A stretch of 64,000 nucleotides of DNA from Elephas maximus indicus (GCF_024166365.1 NC_064819.1:112140293-112204292); one strand, 5' to 3'; shown: positions 43,627 to 55,269, counted from the first letter of the stretch. The notes: generated by a model not told the origin, from the letters alone. Translations and numbers: made by a program.

Positions 43627-46101
43627 TTAAATTGTGCTTTAAGTGAAAGTTTAGAGTTCAAGTTAGTTTCTCATATAAAAATGTATACACACATTGTTAT
43701 GTGACCCTAGGTGCTATCCCTATAATGCAACAGCACACTCCCCCTTTCCACCCTGTATTCCCCGTGTCCATTCAACCAGCTCCTGTCCCTTTCTGCCTTC
43801 TCATCTTGCCTCCGGACAGGAGCTGCCCACTGAGTCTCATGTATCTACTTGACCTAAGAAGCACACTCTTCACAAGTATCATTTTATGTTTTATAGTCCA
43901 GTCTAGTCTTTGTCTGAAGAGTTGGCTTTGGGAAACATTTTAGTTTTGGGCTAACAGAGAGTCTGGGGTCCCTGTCTTCTGGGGTCCCTCCAGTCTCAGT
44001 CAGACCATCAAGTCTAGTCTTTTTACTGGAATTTGAGTTCTGTACCCTACTTTTCTCCTCTTCTGTCAGGGACTCTCTGTTGTGTTCCCTGTCAGGGTGG
44101 TCATCGGTGGTAGCCAGGCACCATCCAGTTCTCCTGGTCTCAGGCTAATGGAGTTTCTGGTTTATGTGACCCTTTCTGTCTCTTGGGCTCATACTATCCT
44201 TGACTTTGATGGTCTTCATTCTACTTTGCTCCAGGTGGGTTGGGACCAATTGATGCATCTGAGATGGCCGCTAGCTAGCTTTTAAGACCCCAGACACCAC
44301 TCACCAAAGTGGGATGCAGAACATTTTTTTAATAAACTTTGTTATGCCAGTTGACCTAGATGGCCCCTGAAACCATGGTCCCTAGACTCTGACCCCTGCT
44401 ATTCTGTTTCTCGAAGTGTTTGGTTGTATTCAGGAAACTTCTTAGCTTTTGGTTTAGCCCAGTTGTGCTCACTTCCCCTGTATTGTCCTTCCCTTCACCT
44501 AAGATAATTCTTGTCTACCATCTAGTTAGTGAATATACCTTTCCCTCCCTCCCTACCATGGTAACCGTCAAAGAATGTTTTCTTCTGTGTTTAAACCTTT
44601 GCTTGAATTCTTATAATAATAGTGGCCTCATACAATATTTGTCCTTTTGTGACTGACTAATTTCACTCAGCATAATGCCTTCCAGATTCCTCCATGTTAT
44701 GAGATGTTTTGTGGATTCATTGTTGTTCTTTATCATTGTGTAATATTTCATTGTGAACATACCATAATTTGTTTATTCATTTATCCGTTGATGGGCACAT
44801 AGGCTGTTTCCATCTTTTTGCTCTGTGAACAGTGCTGCAATGAACAGGGATATGCATATATCTATTTGTGTGATGGCTCTTATTTGTCTAGGATATATTC
44901 CAAGGAGTGGGATTGCTGGATTGTATGGTTACTTCTATTTCTAGCTTTTTAAGGAAGCACCAAATTGATTTCCAAAGTGGTTGTACCATTTTATATTCCC
45001 ACCAACAGTGTTTAAGTGTTCCAGTCTCTCTACAACCTCTCCAACACTGATTATTTTGTGTTTTTTGGATTAACGCTAGCCTTGTTGGAGTGAGATGGTA
45101 TCTCACTGTATTCTTGATTTGCATTTCTCTAATGGCTAATGATCATGAGCATTTCCTCATGTATCTGTTAGCCATCTGAATGTCTTCTTTGGTGAAGTGC
45201 CTGTTCATATCTTTTGCCCATTTTTTAATTGGGTTATTTGTCTTTTTGTTGTTGAGATGTTGCAAACCAAAACCTAACCAAACCCACTGCCGTCGAGTCA
45301 ATTCCAACTCATAGCAACTCTAAAGGACAGAGTAGAACTGCCCCTTAGTTTCCAAAAAGTACCTGGCAGATTCGAACTGCCGACCTTTTGGTTAGCAGCT
45401 GTAGCATTTAACCACTATGCCACCAGGGTTTCCTGAGGTGTTGCAGTATCTTGTAATTTTAGAGATCAGATGCTTATGGGATTTGCCGTAGCCAAATTTT
45501 TCTCCCCCAGTCTGCAGGTTGTCTTTTTACTCTTTTGGTCAAGTCTTCTGGTGAGCATAAGTGTTTGATTTTTAGGAGTTCCCAGTTACCCAGTTTTTCT
45601 TCCAGTGTTTGTGCATCGTTAGTAATATTTTGTATTCTGTTTATGCCATGTATTAGGGCTCCTAGCATTGTCCCTATTTTTATTTCCATGATCTTTACCG
45701 TTTTAGATTTTATATTTAGGTCTTTGATCTATTTTGAGTTAGTTTTTACACATGGTGTGAGGTATAGGTCTTGTTTCATTTTTTTCCAGATGGATATCCA
45801 GTTATGCCAGCACCGTTTGTTAAAGAGACTGTCTTTTCCCCAACTAACAGACTTTGGGCCTTTGTCAAATATCAGCTGCTCACAGGTGGATGAATTTATG
45901 TCTGGATTCTCAATTCTGTTCCATTGGTTTATATATCAGTACCAGGCTGTTTTGACTACTGTGGTGGTATGACAGGTTCTAAAATCAGGTAGTGTGAGGC
46001 CTCCCACTTTGGTCTTCTTTGGTAATGCTTTACTTATCTAGGGCCTCTTCCCTTTCCATATGATGTTGGTGATTTGTTTCTCCATCTCAGTAAAAATTCC
46101 T
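43627..46101 (-). mobile_element. L1, 5'-truncated, split by a SINE
   Basis: 3'UTR on the left (same text as 22441-23430), then ORF2 in minus-strand frames: 44888-45124 carries [38 protein letters not shown] and [19 protein letters not shown]; 45474-45689 carries LGALIHGINRIQNITNDAQ and WELLKIKHLCSPEDLTKRVK, the ORF2 C-terminal part. The reverse transcriptase core is beyond the truncation. Duplication CACATTTT (43619-43626, 46102-46109). Confidence 0.87.
45262..45434 (-). mobile_element. AfroSINE inserted in L1 ORF2
   Basis: AAACCTAACCAAACCCACTG, GTCGAGTCAATTCCAACTC, TTCGAACTGCCGACCTTTTGG. Flanked by GAGATGTTGCA and GAGGTGTTGCA; it splits the L1 reading frame between the two ORF2 pieces. Confidence 0.93.
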
Positions 46102-46261
46102 CACATTTTAATAACTCTGAAATAAGAACGAATCTTACAACTATAATTGTCAGTGTTTTTATTTCTTACTGGCACATACAATACTGGTGCCATTTTCAGC
46201 TGGCATGGTATTCAATGAAACACAGTAATAAGTCTTAATTATAAAACCTACTTGCACCTCT

Positions 46262-46316
46262 TAGACAGGTCGCTGTGAGTTGAAATCAACTTGACAGCAA
46301 CTAACAACAATACCAC
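46262..46316 (+). mobile_element. 55-bp RTE tail insertion
   Basis: GGTCGCTGTGAGTTGAAATC and CAGCAACTAACAACAATAC, between 7-bp duplications CACCTCT (46255-46261, 46317-46323). Confidence 0.7.
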
Positions 46317-46440
46317 CACCTCTCAGAAGCTTACTAAATGAGCACAGATATAAAGCACCCAGACAGTGTTTGGGACACATAGATACACGCTGGCTCTCTT
46401 TCTCTTTGATGCACATTTCTTGTAAGTAGGGTGGTATTAT

Positions 46441-46638
46441 AGGAGCCCTGGTGGTGCAGTGGTTAAGCACTCAACTGTTAAGCCAAAGGTTGGCAGTTTG
46501 AACCTACCAGCTGCTCTGCAGAAGAAAGATGCGGCAGTCTGCTTCCATAAAGGTTACAGCTTTGGAAACCCTGTACGGCAGTTCTACTCAGCCTTATAGG
46601 GTCACTATGAGTTGGAATTGACTCAATGGCAATGGGTA
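46441..46638 (+). mobile_element. AfroSINE, nearly intact
   Basis: GGAGCCCTGGTGGTGCAGTGG, AAGCCAAAGGTTGGCAGTTTG, TGCTCTGCAGAAGAAAGATG, AGGGTCACTATGAGTTGGAAT. Perfect 14-bp duplication TAGGGTGGTATTAT (46427-46440, 46639-46652). Box A and B parts of the tRNA-like promoter are recognisable. Confidence 0.96.
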
Positions 46639-47432
46639 TAGGGTGGTATTATTTGCTCTAGAGTCAGAAAAGAATGTGGAATTCAAATTCCAACATAGAA
46701 AGAAAAATAGTAGCTAAGGTTTAGTCAGACCCCTGCATTACAAGCCCAGGACCTGGGAATTTTACACTCATCATCTCTGGCCTCCCAAGTCCTTACAAGG
46801 CTGCTATGGGCAAAGTCAAATTCTTGGATCTGCCAGTTCCTTCTATTAGGTCTTGGGGATTCAAAGTTCAAACTCCAATAGTTGACATGAGGTGCAGCAT
46901 GGGAACCTTACTTCTGTACCCTGAATATTGCAGAGTAGTTAAAAGGTTTCTAAAAAGCTCATTACTGAGCAAAACAAAGCAAGATGCTAAGTAAAAGAGA
47001 CATCCTTGCTGCAATAAGCAGGTGGGGCTCCCAAGGCAGAAAACAAATGGGAAAATCTTTGGGAAGAAGGCCACAAAATTGTCTGTTAGGTTGTTAATCT
47101 GCTCTCTTGAAGGAAACAACAGTCTGGTTTTTTTTTTTTAAATGACTTTCAAAGCGACAAACATACATCTGGTCTAGTTTTCTGTGTATTTTTTGGTGGG
47201 TCAAGTACCCCTTTTCTTCCGACGCTATCCCATAATTCCTTGTGCACAATTCTATTACAGCTTATTCTAATGAACTGTAATTGTTTGCACATGTGTCTTC
47301 ATCTCAACGTGAGCTATGGAAAGGCAAGGATCACCTTCCTTCTTTACATAGTGCCAGGCACGTAGCTGGTGCTCCACAAAAGATTTTGAATAATTTAATG
47401 AAACCTCAGAATAAGTGATAAGTACAACACCT

Positions 47433-47595
47433 GATAAGTATAAGACCCTCAACGAGATGGACTGACACAGTGGCTGAAATAATGGGCTCAAGCATAATAA
47501 CTGTGAGGATGGCACAGGACCAGGCAGCGTTTTGTTCCGTTGTACACAGGGTCACTATGAGTCAGAACTGACTTGATGGCACCTAACAACATGAC
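47433..47595 (+). mobile_element. RTE LINE 3' end
   Basis: AGACCCTCAACGAGATGGAC, AATGGGCTCAAGCATAATAAC, GGATGGCACAGGACCAGGCA, GTCACTATGAGTCAGAACTG and CACCTAACAACATG; ACACCTGA flanks both sides. Confidence 0.85.
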
Positions 47596-47599
47596 ACCT

Positions 47600-47645
47600 G
47601 ACTCACTACAAGTTGGAATCCACTCAGTGGCAATGGGTAATGTGG
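47600..47645 (+). mobile_element. SINE tail only, beside an RTE end
   Basis: ACTCACTACAAGTTGGAATCC and ACTCAGTGGCAATGGGTAATG; a second tail in series. Confidence 0.55.
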
Positions 47646-48129
47646 CAACAGCTGAAATGCCATTAAAAATCCAAAGGCTTGCTCATTGACATTGCTCCTT
47701 TGTGCACAACCACCTGAAACACAGGCATCACTAGATGCACCTGGGTCTGTTGTGTGTCAGCAGTATCTTTGTAATGTCCTCTCACCACCTAAGAAGTTCC
47801 CCAGAGCCTGCACTCATATCCTGCAAATTAAGTAACTTGACCTTTAAAGACCCACTGTGCTGTGGTAACACAGCAAATGACACGCGCTAAATACATGCAC
47901 GATGTTAGGTACCTAACATCTTAAGGCCTTAGAACAATAACCCCTATTTCCTAAGAGATGACCAATGGGCAAATTAAAGACAAAGACTAATTTGAATAGC
48001 CAAAATGCCAACAACAATTAAACATACAGCTGGCATTTGCCTTAACTCACTCTCACTATATGAAATTTCTGAAAATAGCTGGTCTCAGGCCCAAAGATAA
48101 GGACAGCTGCATCCTGCAGCTGGTAAGCA

Positions 48130-48147
48130 AAAAAAAAAAAAAAAAAT
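48130..48147. repeat. Poly-A tract
   Basis: Run of about 18 A, no element recognised upstream. Confidence 0.9.
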
Positions 48148-48289
48148 TAGTAACTGTAATCCCTTCTGCAGCAGAAGCAGGAACACTCTCCTCACGAAAA
48201 TAGAAGGCCCAGTGCTTCTCTCACTATTGAGATTCTCCCAGTTAATAATACAGAGCAAAGCCACCCCGTCTCCAACACAGAATCTCAGT

Positions 48290-48375
48290 ATAAACTCGAG
48301 AGAGAGAGTGCGATCAAGAGAGTTAGAGAGAGGGAGGGAGGGACAAAGAGAAAGAAAAAGAAGAGAGAAAAATCT
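48290..48375. repeat. Purine-rich (GA/GGGA/AAAG) stretch
   Basis: Tandem GAGA and GGGAGGGAGG motifs on the plus strand; strongly asymmetric purine strand. Confidence 0.85.
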
Positions 48376-48414
48376 GTCCTATGGTTCTGGAAAAATTTAA
48401 CATGCCATAACAAT

Positions 48415-48640
48415 CAAGGAGCTTTGGTGGTGTAATGGTTAAGCACTTGTTTGCAAACTGAAAGGTCGCCAGTTCAAACCCACCAGTGGCTCCTCGGGAG
48501 AAAGACCTGGTGATCTGCTTCTGTAAAGATGAGAGCCTAGGAAATCCTATGTTGCAGTTCTACTCTGTCCTATAGAGTTGTTGCTATGAGTTGGAATCGA
48601 CTTGAGGGCACACAACAACAACAAAAAAACAAATAACCAT
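48415..48640 (+). mobile_element. AfroSINE
   Basis: GGAGCTTTGGTGGTGTAATGG, CCAGTTCAAACCCACCAGTG, AAGACCTGGTGATCTGCTTC, then a tail CAACAACAACAAAAAAACA of RTE type. Confidence 0.9.
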
Positions 48641-48642
48641 TA

Positions 48643-48905
48643 GGAGTCCCTGAAGGGTTGCTATGAGTCGGCATCGACTCAACGGCAATGGGTTTGGTTT
48701 TTTTGGTTTGGATGTAGCAAATGGTTAAGCACTTGGCTCCTAACCAGTTCTGACTGGTTGGAATCTACCCAGAGGCACCTCAGAAGACAGGCCTGGAGAT
48801 CTGCTTCTGAAAGGTCATGGCTATGGATGCCCTACCAAGCATAGTTCTACTTTGCAACACATGGAGTCCCCATGAATAGGGATGACTTGACAGCAACTGG
48901 TTTGT
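48643..48905 (+). mobile_element. AfroSINE, second subtype, interrupted
   Basis: Starts AGGAGTCCCTG, is broken by a SINE tail, resumes GTAGCAAATGGTTAAGCACT, ACAGGCCTGGAGATCTGCTTC and ends GACTTGACAGCAACTGG. Confidence 0.85.
48656..48709 (+). mobile_element. SINE tail nested in a SINE head
   Basis: GGTTGCTATGAGTCGGCATCG, CAACGGCAATGGGTTTGG and TTTTTTGGTTT inserted 10 bases into its host. Confidence 0.8.
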
Positions 48906-49420
48906 TAACAATCATTTTACAACATAAAAGTAAACTACATTGGTTCCAGGTCTACCAGTTTGTTCCACTACAGTATAGTTTTAATCTGCTTAATCTTATA
49001 GGAGGAGGGAAGAAGGGATAAGGCGAATAACCATAGCTATTTCACTATCCAACTCCCCTGCTTGATCAGCATCAATTCTTTGAAAGGAAAACCTAGAAAT
49101 TCAGGTGCTCAATCTTAGTTCTCTTTTCCTAATTGCCACTGAGGGAGCACACCATGGTCTTTACAAATCCAGAACTTTATTTCTTCACTAAAGGAAATAT
49201 CCCAGCCAGCCTAGGAAACTTCGCATGGGCAGTAAGGAGTAAATATTTACAAACAGCTGGGATTTCCAGTTCTCGGGCAAGGAACCCAGTTAGCAACCCT
49301 CCTGCTTAAAGTAGTCTTGGAATTGGAAGAACCTTCCCACCCTAGATTCAGTGACCCTAAGTATTCGGTATTTAAAGGATCCATTGGTATATGCGTTGGA
49401 GCTCATTAGGAATAGCCTTG

Positions 49421-49942
49421 TATCATGGATTGAACTGTGTCCCCCAAAAATATGTGTCAACTTGGCTAAGCCATGATTCCCAGTATTGTATGACTGTTCA
49501 CCATTTTGTGATTTGATGTGATTCTCCTTTGTGTTGTTAAGGCCTACCTCTATGATGTTAATAAGGCAGGATTAGAGGCAGTTATGTTAATCAGGCAGGA
49601 CTCAATCTACAAGATGAGGTTGTGTTTTAAACCAATCTCTTGAGATATAAAAGAGAGAAGCGAGCAGAGAGAAAGGGGGACCTCATACCACCAAGAAACA
49701 AGAGCCAGGAGATTAGTGCAACCTTTGGACTTGGGGTCCCTGTGCTGAGAAGGTCCTTGACTAGGGAAGATTGATGACAAGAACCAGAGCTGACAGAGAG
49801 AGAGGCCTTTTCCTGGAGCTGGCACCCCTATGTTTGGATTTATAGCTTCCTAGACTGTGAGACTGTGACGGAATAAATTTCTCTTTGATAAAACCATACA
49901 CTCGTGGTATTTCTGTTATAGCAGCACTAGACAACTAAGACA
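49421..49942 (+). mobile_element. MaLR-type solo LTR
   Basis: Starts TATCATGGATTGAACTGTG, ends GACAACTAAGACA, with a TATAAAAGAG box (49646) and AATAAATTTC (49873) in the expected LTR order. Duplication CCTTG/CCTTC (49416-49420, 49943-49947). No internal genes. Confidence 0.88.
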
Positions 49943-49974
49943 CCTTCCATCTCTCTAGCCTCTAGAATCTGGAA

Positions 49975-50215
49975 ATAATAGTAAATATTAATAGTAAACA
50001 TTTGCCGAGTGCTTACTGTGGGTCACATGCACCTAATTCTCACAACAACCCCCAGGATAGGCACTAATGTTACTCCCATTATCTAATGAAGAAACTGAGG
50101 CAGAGAGGCTAAGCACTGTAATTTACCAAATGTCCCCAAAGTGATTACACTGGCAGGGAAGGAATTTAACCAGGCACACATCTCCACACTGATGTTCCAA
50201 TTTAGAGCCTTAATG
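49975..50215 (-). mobile_element. MIR
   Basis: GCCGAGTGCTTACTGTGGGTC, AATTCTCACAACAACCCCCAG, TGAAGAAACTGAGGCAGAGAG. Confidence 0.8.
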
Positions 50216-50289
50216 GCTGCTTAGTTCTCTATTTAGCACATTCTTCCTCCCCACCCTCTTGGCTTTATGCCCTTAGAGTATATAAATGT

Positions 50290-50400
50290 GTGTAAATTTC
50301 TTCCGTTCAGCTGTAGGCTTCCTTGAGGGCACTGACTTTGTCTTACTCATCTTTCCATTACCCGAAATGCTTGGTATAATATTTTGCATAAAACTTGTTA
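50290..50400 (+). mobile_element. L2 3' end
   Basis: GTAGGCTTCCTTGAGGGCACT, CTCATCTTTCCATTACCCG and AATGCTTGGTATAATA. Confidence 0.65.
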
Positions 50401-50763
50401 AGTAAAATAGATTTTTTAAAAAGTAGATTCACCTTCTTTGCTGTTTAGCTAGGGTAAACTTAAACCCAGGCTAAAAAAGAAGTGGACAAAAGCTCACTCT
50501 TTCCTCAAATTTTGCCTGAGATTCCTCAGAAAAGTCACCCTTGAGTTACAGGGAGAAGTTACATATTCCAGAGAGAAGAACATACACAGATGCAAAGCAG
50601 ATTATGCATCTGGCCATGTAAACTCGTCTCCACCCTACTCGGCCCTCTGTTTTTGTTCAAGCTAAAGTGTAGTTAGCTTGGAATGCTTCCTGTGAAATTT
50701 TCCTTTCATTTTGGTCTCTTCACTTAGAAAATACAGAGTTCAAAATTCACAACACATAAGGAT

Positions 50764-50960
50764 GGTGTTCCCGGGTGGTGTTCGGCTGCTAACTGAAAGG
50801 TTGAAGGTTCAAATCCAGCCAGAAACTCCTTAGAAGAGAGGGCCCAGCAACCTACTTCCAAAAAATCAGTCACTGACAACTCTATAGAGCACAGTTCAAT
50901 GCTGACACAGATGGCGTTGTCATGAGTCAGGGTCGATTCAACAGCAACTGTTTTGTTTTT
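50764..50960 (+). mobile_element. AfroSINE, second subtype
   Basis: TTCCCGGGTGGTGTTCGGCTG, AAGGTTGAAGGTTCAAATCC, CTACTTCCAAAAAATCAGTC, GTTGTCATGAGTCAGGG. Confidence 0.87.
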
Positions 50961-51180
50961 CTATAAAAGCATCGTGCTCTGTCACTCCATGAATGCTTAA
51001 ATCTAAGACAGAATCCATACTTTGAGAGATTTGGCCTAAAAAACTACATATGTTAAGGGACAATTTGCTTCTCATTTAACTCAAAGGCATGCGTAATTAC
51101 CAATAGAGCACATGTGTTCCACTTGGACTACTTTCACTTCTGGGTATGAAGGATTTATCTAGAGGCTACTACCCGACTCT

Positions 51181-51240
51181 CTATAGGGTCGCTATGAGTT
51201 GGAATCTACTTGACGGCAATGGGTTTGGGTTTTTTTGGTT
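51181..51240 (+). mobile_element. 60-bp SINE-tail insertion
   Basis: CTATAGGGTCGCTATGAGTTG, TTGACGGCAATGGGTTTGG, then T-rich end. 14-bp duplications TACTACCCGACTCT (51167-51180) and TACTACCCAACTCT (51241-51254). Confidence 0.88.
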
Positions 51241-52131
51241 TACTACCCAACTCTAGAAAGCTGGGTAGGTGTTTGTCTGCCTGCCTGTCTGTATTTGTTT
51301 GAAGACACTGGAGAGTTACCAAGGCAGCCAGGGCTTGAGGGGCTAAAACGCAAAGAGAAGGAAAATTGTTTGTAAAAGAAGTCAAAGGAAAGGAGACACA
51401 TTACCCTTAAAGGAACAACAATAAGCTGACTTCAAAACAGAAATGAAGGCAGCTAGAAGGCAAGGACATGAGACCATAAAAGCACTGAAAAAAAAATAAC
51501 TGTCCACCAAAAATTCCATTTCTAGCTATCCTTCAAGAGCAAAAGTGAAATGATCCCATTCATTCATTTAGTGTTTCAAGAAAAAGGAAAACAGAGATTA
51601 TTGCTGGAAACCTACACTGAAAAGTATTCTGTAGGCAAAAGAAAAATGATCTCTGGTAGAAGCTGAGGCTCCAGGAAGGAAGCAAGAACAGAAGAGCAAC
51701 AGGAAAGATCAATATGTAGGTAAATCTAAGCAATCCCGACTGTATAAAACTATAATTATGTGTTACTGAGGTCAGGAAATGTGTATAGCCAAAATTCATG
51801 ACAATAAAAAACAAAATACAAGAGAAAAATAAATAGAATTAATGTCTTGGTTCTGGGTAAGGCCAATGTATTGTCTAGAAAATGGTAAAAAAAAAAAAAA
51901 ATACACATTTATAAAATCTCTTATAATTCCAGTATGCATGTTGTAATCTCTAGGGTAACCATTAAAAGCAAAGTAAATGTGCAACTAACAAGCTGATAGA
52001 GGAGGGGCATGGAATTAAAAAAAAAAAGTACTTGATTAATCAAAGGCAAGAAAGGAGAGAAAAAAAAGAGGGTAGAACAAATATAAAACAAATAATAAGA
52101 TGGTAGATTTAAACCCAAGTTTATCAGTATT

Positions 52132-52290
52132 GAGGAGCCCTGGCAGCAAAGTGGTTAAGAGCTCGGCTGCTAACCAAAAGGTTGGCAGCTGGAATTCACC
52201 AGCTGTTCCTTGGAAACCCTATGGGGCAGTTCTACTCTGTCCTATAGGGTTGCTCTGAGTCCAAATCAACTTGGTGACAATTTTTTTTTT
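52132..52290 (+). mobile_element. AfroSINE
   Basis: GAGGAGCCCTGGCAGCAAAG, GAGCTCGGCTGCTAACC, GGTTGCTCTGAGTCCAAATC and a T-tail. Confidence 0.92.
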
Positions 52291-52303
52291 TTTTGTATAT
52301 CAG

Positions 52304-52803
52304 TGTCATGGATTGAACCGTGTCCCCCCAAAATATGTGGCTAGGCTCTGATTCCCAATATTGTGTGATTATCCACCATTTTGTCATTTGATGTGATTTT
52401 CCTATGTGTTGTAAATCCTATCTCTAAGACGTTGATGACATGGGATTAGCAGCAGTTGTGTTAATGAGGCAGGACTCAATCTACAAGATTGGGTTGTGTC
52501 TTGATACAATCTCTTTTGAGATATAAAAGAGAGAAGCGAGCAGAGAGACAGGGGGACCTCATACCACCAATAAACAAGAGCAAGGAGAATGGCACAACCT
52601 TTGGGCCCAGGGTCCCTGTGCTGAGAAGCTCCTTGACCAGGGGAAGATTGATGACATGTACCTTCCTCCAGAGCCCACAGACGGAGAAAGCCCTTCCCCT
52701 GGAGCTGGCACCCTGAATTTAGACTTTTAGCTTCCTAGACTGGTTTTGTTAAAACCATCCACTTGCAGTAGTTCTGTTATAGCAGCACTAAATAACTAAG
52801 ATA
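52304..52803 (+). mobile_element. MaLR-type solo LTR
   Basis: Starts TGTCATGGATTGAACCGTG, ends AATAACTAAGATA. Perfect 5-bp duplication ATCAG (52299-52303, 52804-52808). TATAAAAGAG box at about 52522. No internal genes. Confidence 0.9.
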
Positions 52804-55103
52804 ATCAGTCATTACATTCAAAATGTAAACAGGTTGGAATTCTCTAATTAAATGACAAAAACTCTCAGACTGAATAAGGAAATAGAAGTAAATGCATGCT
52901 ATTTACAAGAGGTATTCCTTTAATAAAGATAGAAAACCTGAAAATAAGAGAATGGAAAAAGATATACAACTTGGAATGCTCTATTGGGAAGCTTTTGTTT
53001 GGTTTTTTAAATGGTTTTGGAAAAGTCCTAACAAATTATTCCCATGCTTTGCTGCTTCTTCCAGTGCTCATACCCTGCAACAACAACAAAAAAAACGGAT
53101 ATGATCCTGAAAGGCTGGGTTGAGTTTAGATGTTGAACTTGAATGAAGAGAGTGCTGAAAAATACACTCATACCTGCGATAAAGAAAAAGTCTGACTCTG
53201 GATGTGTTTAATTAAAAGATGGCTGATAGTCCAGCGTGGTTAATAATGGTTTAGCTGTCCTTGACAGAGGTTACTAAAAGGCACACCGGGGCTAATCCCT
53301 TGAGTGGAACATAATACAGGTGCTCTCGGGCTCATGAACAGGAAAAAAAAAAATAATAATAACCATTAAAAAAAAAAAGGTCATTTTTACACATTAAGAA
53401 TTCATTAACTCTCGGGGCAAAGTCCCAAATGCCCAGCAGTACCACAATACAAAAGGAGTACAAATCCATCATAAGATAGGAAGAATAGCCTCAATTATAC
53501 CCCTGCCTTCTGACTCTCCTGTTTTGACTTGACAGATCTCAGAGATAAGTTATGGACCAATAGTTACATACTGCGCAACTAATAAGAACTGGCTGCCAGG
53601 AAACTGTGCTCCTTGGCTATTTAAATTAGAATCAGAACTAGGTCCAGAATGTCGGTAGACAGTGATGTTCATTATTAAATCATGGAACAAGAAGCTTAAT
53701 ATTGTCTTCTCAGCCTGGTCGTAAACAGTAGGCTTATACTAGAAACAAATAGAAAACTGTAAGATACTCCAAATGCCTCTGTTTCTTAAAAATAAATAAC
53801 TCTGAAAAATACTATTGGAATCTTCAAGAGGGAGGAAAGAATTAAAGGGTCTAAGAGTTTGGAACCTGGGGAGTAGGTGCTTTGTTTTCTTATTCAATGA
53901 CCTAGTAGTTTTTATGCCATGACACCCTCTCCATGACATGAGGTTGCTATGGGTCTACCTTTCCCAGAACCTATGACAGTGGCTGGAATAAAGTAGAGCT
54001 CGATAAACATTTCTGGAGCTCAATGGAACCATCAGAGAAACATAAAATTGTCATCTGTTGTAGTCATGCCCCTACCACCACCACAACTCCCCAAAAGAAA
54101 CAGCACCCTCTAAAGACTAGGATCAAATTCTAGGCGACCATTGAGTGTACACGCAGAAAAGAGATGGGTTTGCAAAAAACAAAAGTGAAACGAGTTTTTG
54201 TCAAATACGACCCAAGACAGCAAACCTCACTCAGTCCTATCGAGGAAGAAAGGATTTCCATATAGGCCACTGTCTGCTCTTCTCTCTCAATGCAGCATGG
54301 TAAAACAAAGCCTTACTTACCCTTTCTCTTGGACCCTTCCAGCTTTGTCATTAAAAAAATTTTTTTAATCACAAAAGTAATAGGTTTTCATTATCAAAAA
54401 TAATGTAACAAGAATAAATCACTTCTAATTCTACTATTAACATTTATGCCTTGTCATTTTCCTATGCTTTTATTTGCTTTGCCATTTTAAATGAGAAATA
54501 CAAAGCATAGTCTACTAATCCTTCCTTTTCCAATACATCATTTTTCCACATAATAAATATTCCATGTGACCAACTTCATCAATCGCTCCTTTAAAAAAAC
54601 CTTTTGTGCAGGCATCGCCGGGGGCTCTAGTGACTTACCCTCAAATACCTAAATCTTTCTTCAAGTCAGCTGCTCATCCTATCAGTTCTTCCTTAAAAGC
54701 CAGCACTCTAAGGAAGCAAAATAATGCTTTGCCTCTGGACTCCCTTTAGTCTAACTGCAGCTGTTTTATATAATAGGAGGGTAAGCATCCACCTTGCTAT
54801 TCCCAAAATCCAGCTAAAGCCCACTTTTCATTGTGAACCATATTTATTGAGATTGTTTCTCAGAAAGTCACAAGATACTGGTGTGTGCCTTTGAATTTTT
54901 ATCACTTGGTCTAATCGTAAATATTTTTTTCCTGAGAATCCAAATTTCAAAGAAGTTAAAAATATACCAGGCGCTCTAAAGACCACATTCAGAGTCAATT
55001 AGCCCCGATAAATTTTTGTCCAAACAATTGCTGACTTCACCACACTGTCAATACAAAGAAGAGAAAAGCTTTTGAACTTTTAAAGTATATGAAATTGAGT
55101 CCT

Positions 55104-55160
55104 TTGTTGTTGCTGTTAGGTGCCACGGAGTTGGTTCTGACTCATAATGACCCTATGAAT
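55104..55160 (-). mobile_element. RTE tail only
   Basis: TTGTTGCTGTTAGGTGCCACG, GTTGGTTCTGACTCATAATG, ACCCTATGA: the inverse of the RTE tail without further RTE sequence. Confidence 0.7.
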
Positions 55161-55269
55161 CCTTGGTATACAAATTCTGGTATAGAACAATAGTGAGTTA
55201 GAGTTTATGAGGAAAAATTTCTACCCACCACTTTTAGGTAGTTTGTTTCAGTGGAACAATAACAATCTT

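Larger units (their letters stand above)
51350..53000 (+). mobile_element. HAL1 or old L1 fossil, split by a SINE and an LTR
   Basis: ORF1-type text CTGACTTCAAAACAGAAATG, CTAGAAGGCAAGGACATGAG, AAAATAACTGTCCACCAAAAA, TATCCTTCAAGAGCAAAAGTG; after the inserts, AATTCTCTAATTAAATGAC, GCATGCTATTTACAAGAGG and ATGGAAAAAGATATACAAC. Confidence 0.6.

Noticed and set aside
45535-45972. 145-residue plus-strand frame
   Set aside because: Antisense of L1 ORF2.
49421-52803. Endogenous retrovirus provirus bounded by two LTRs
   Set aside because: Each LTR has a separate target duplication and no gag, pol or env-like sequence lies between.
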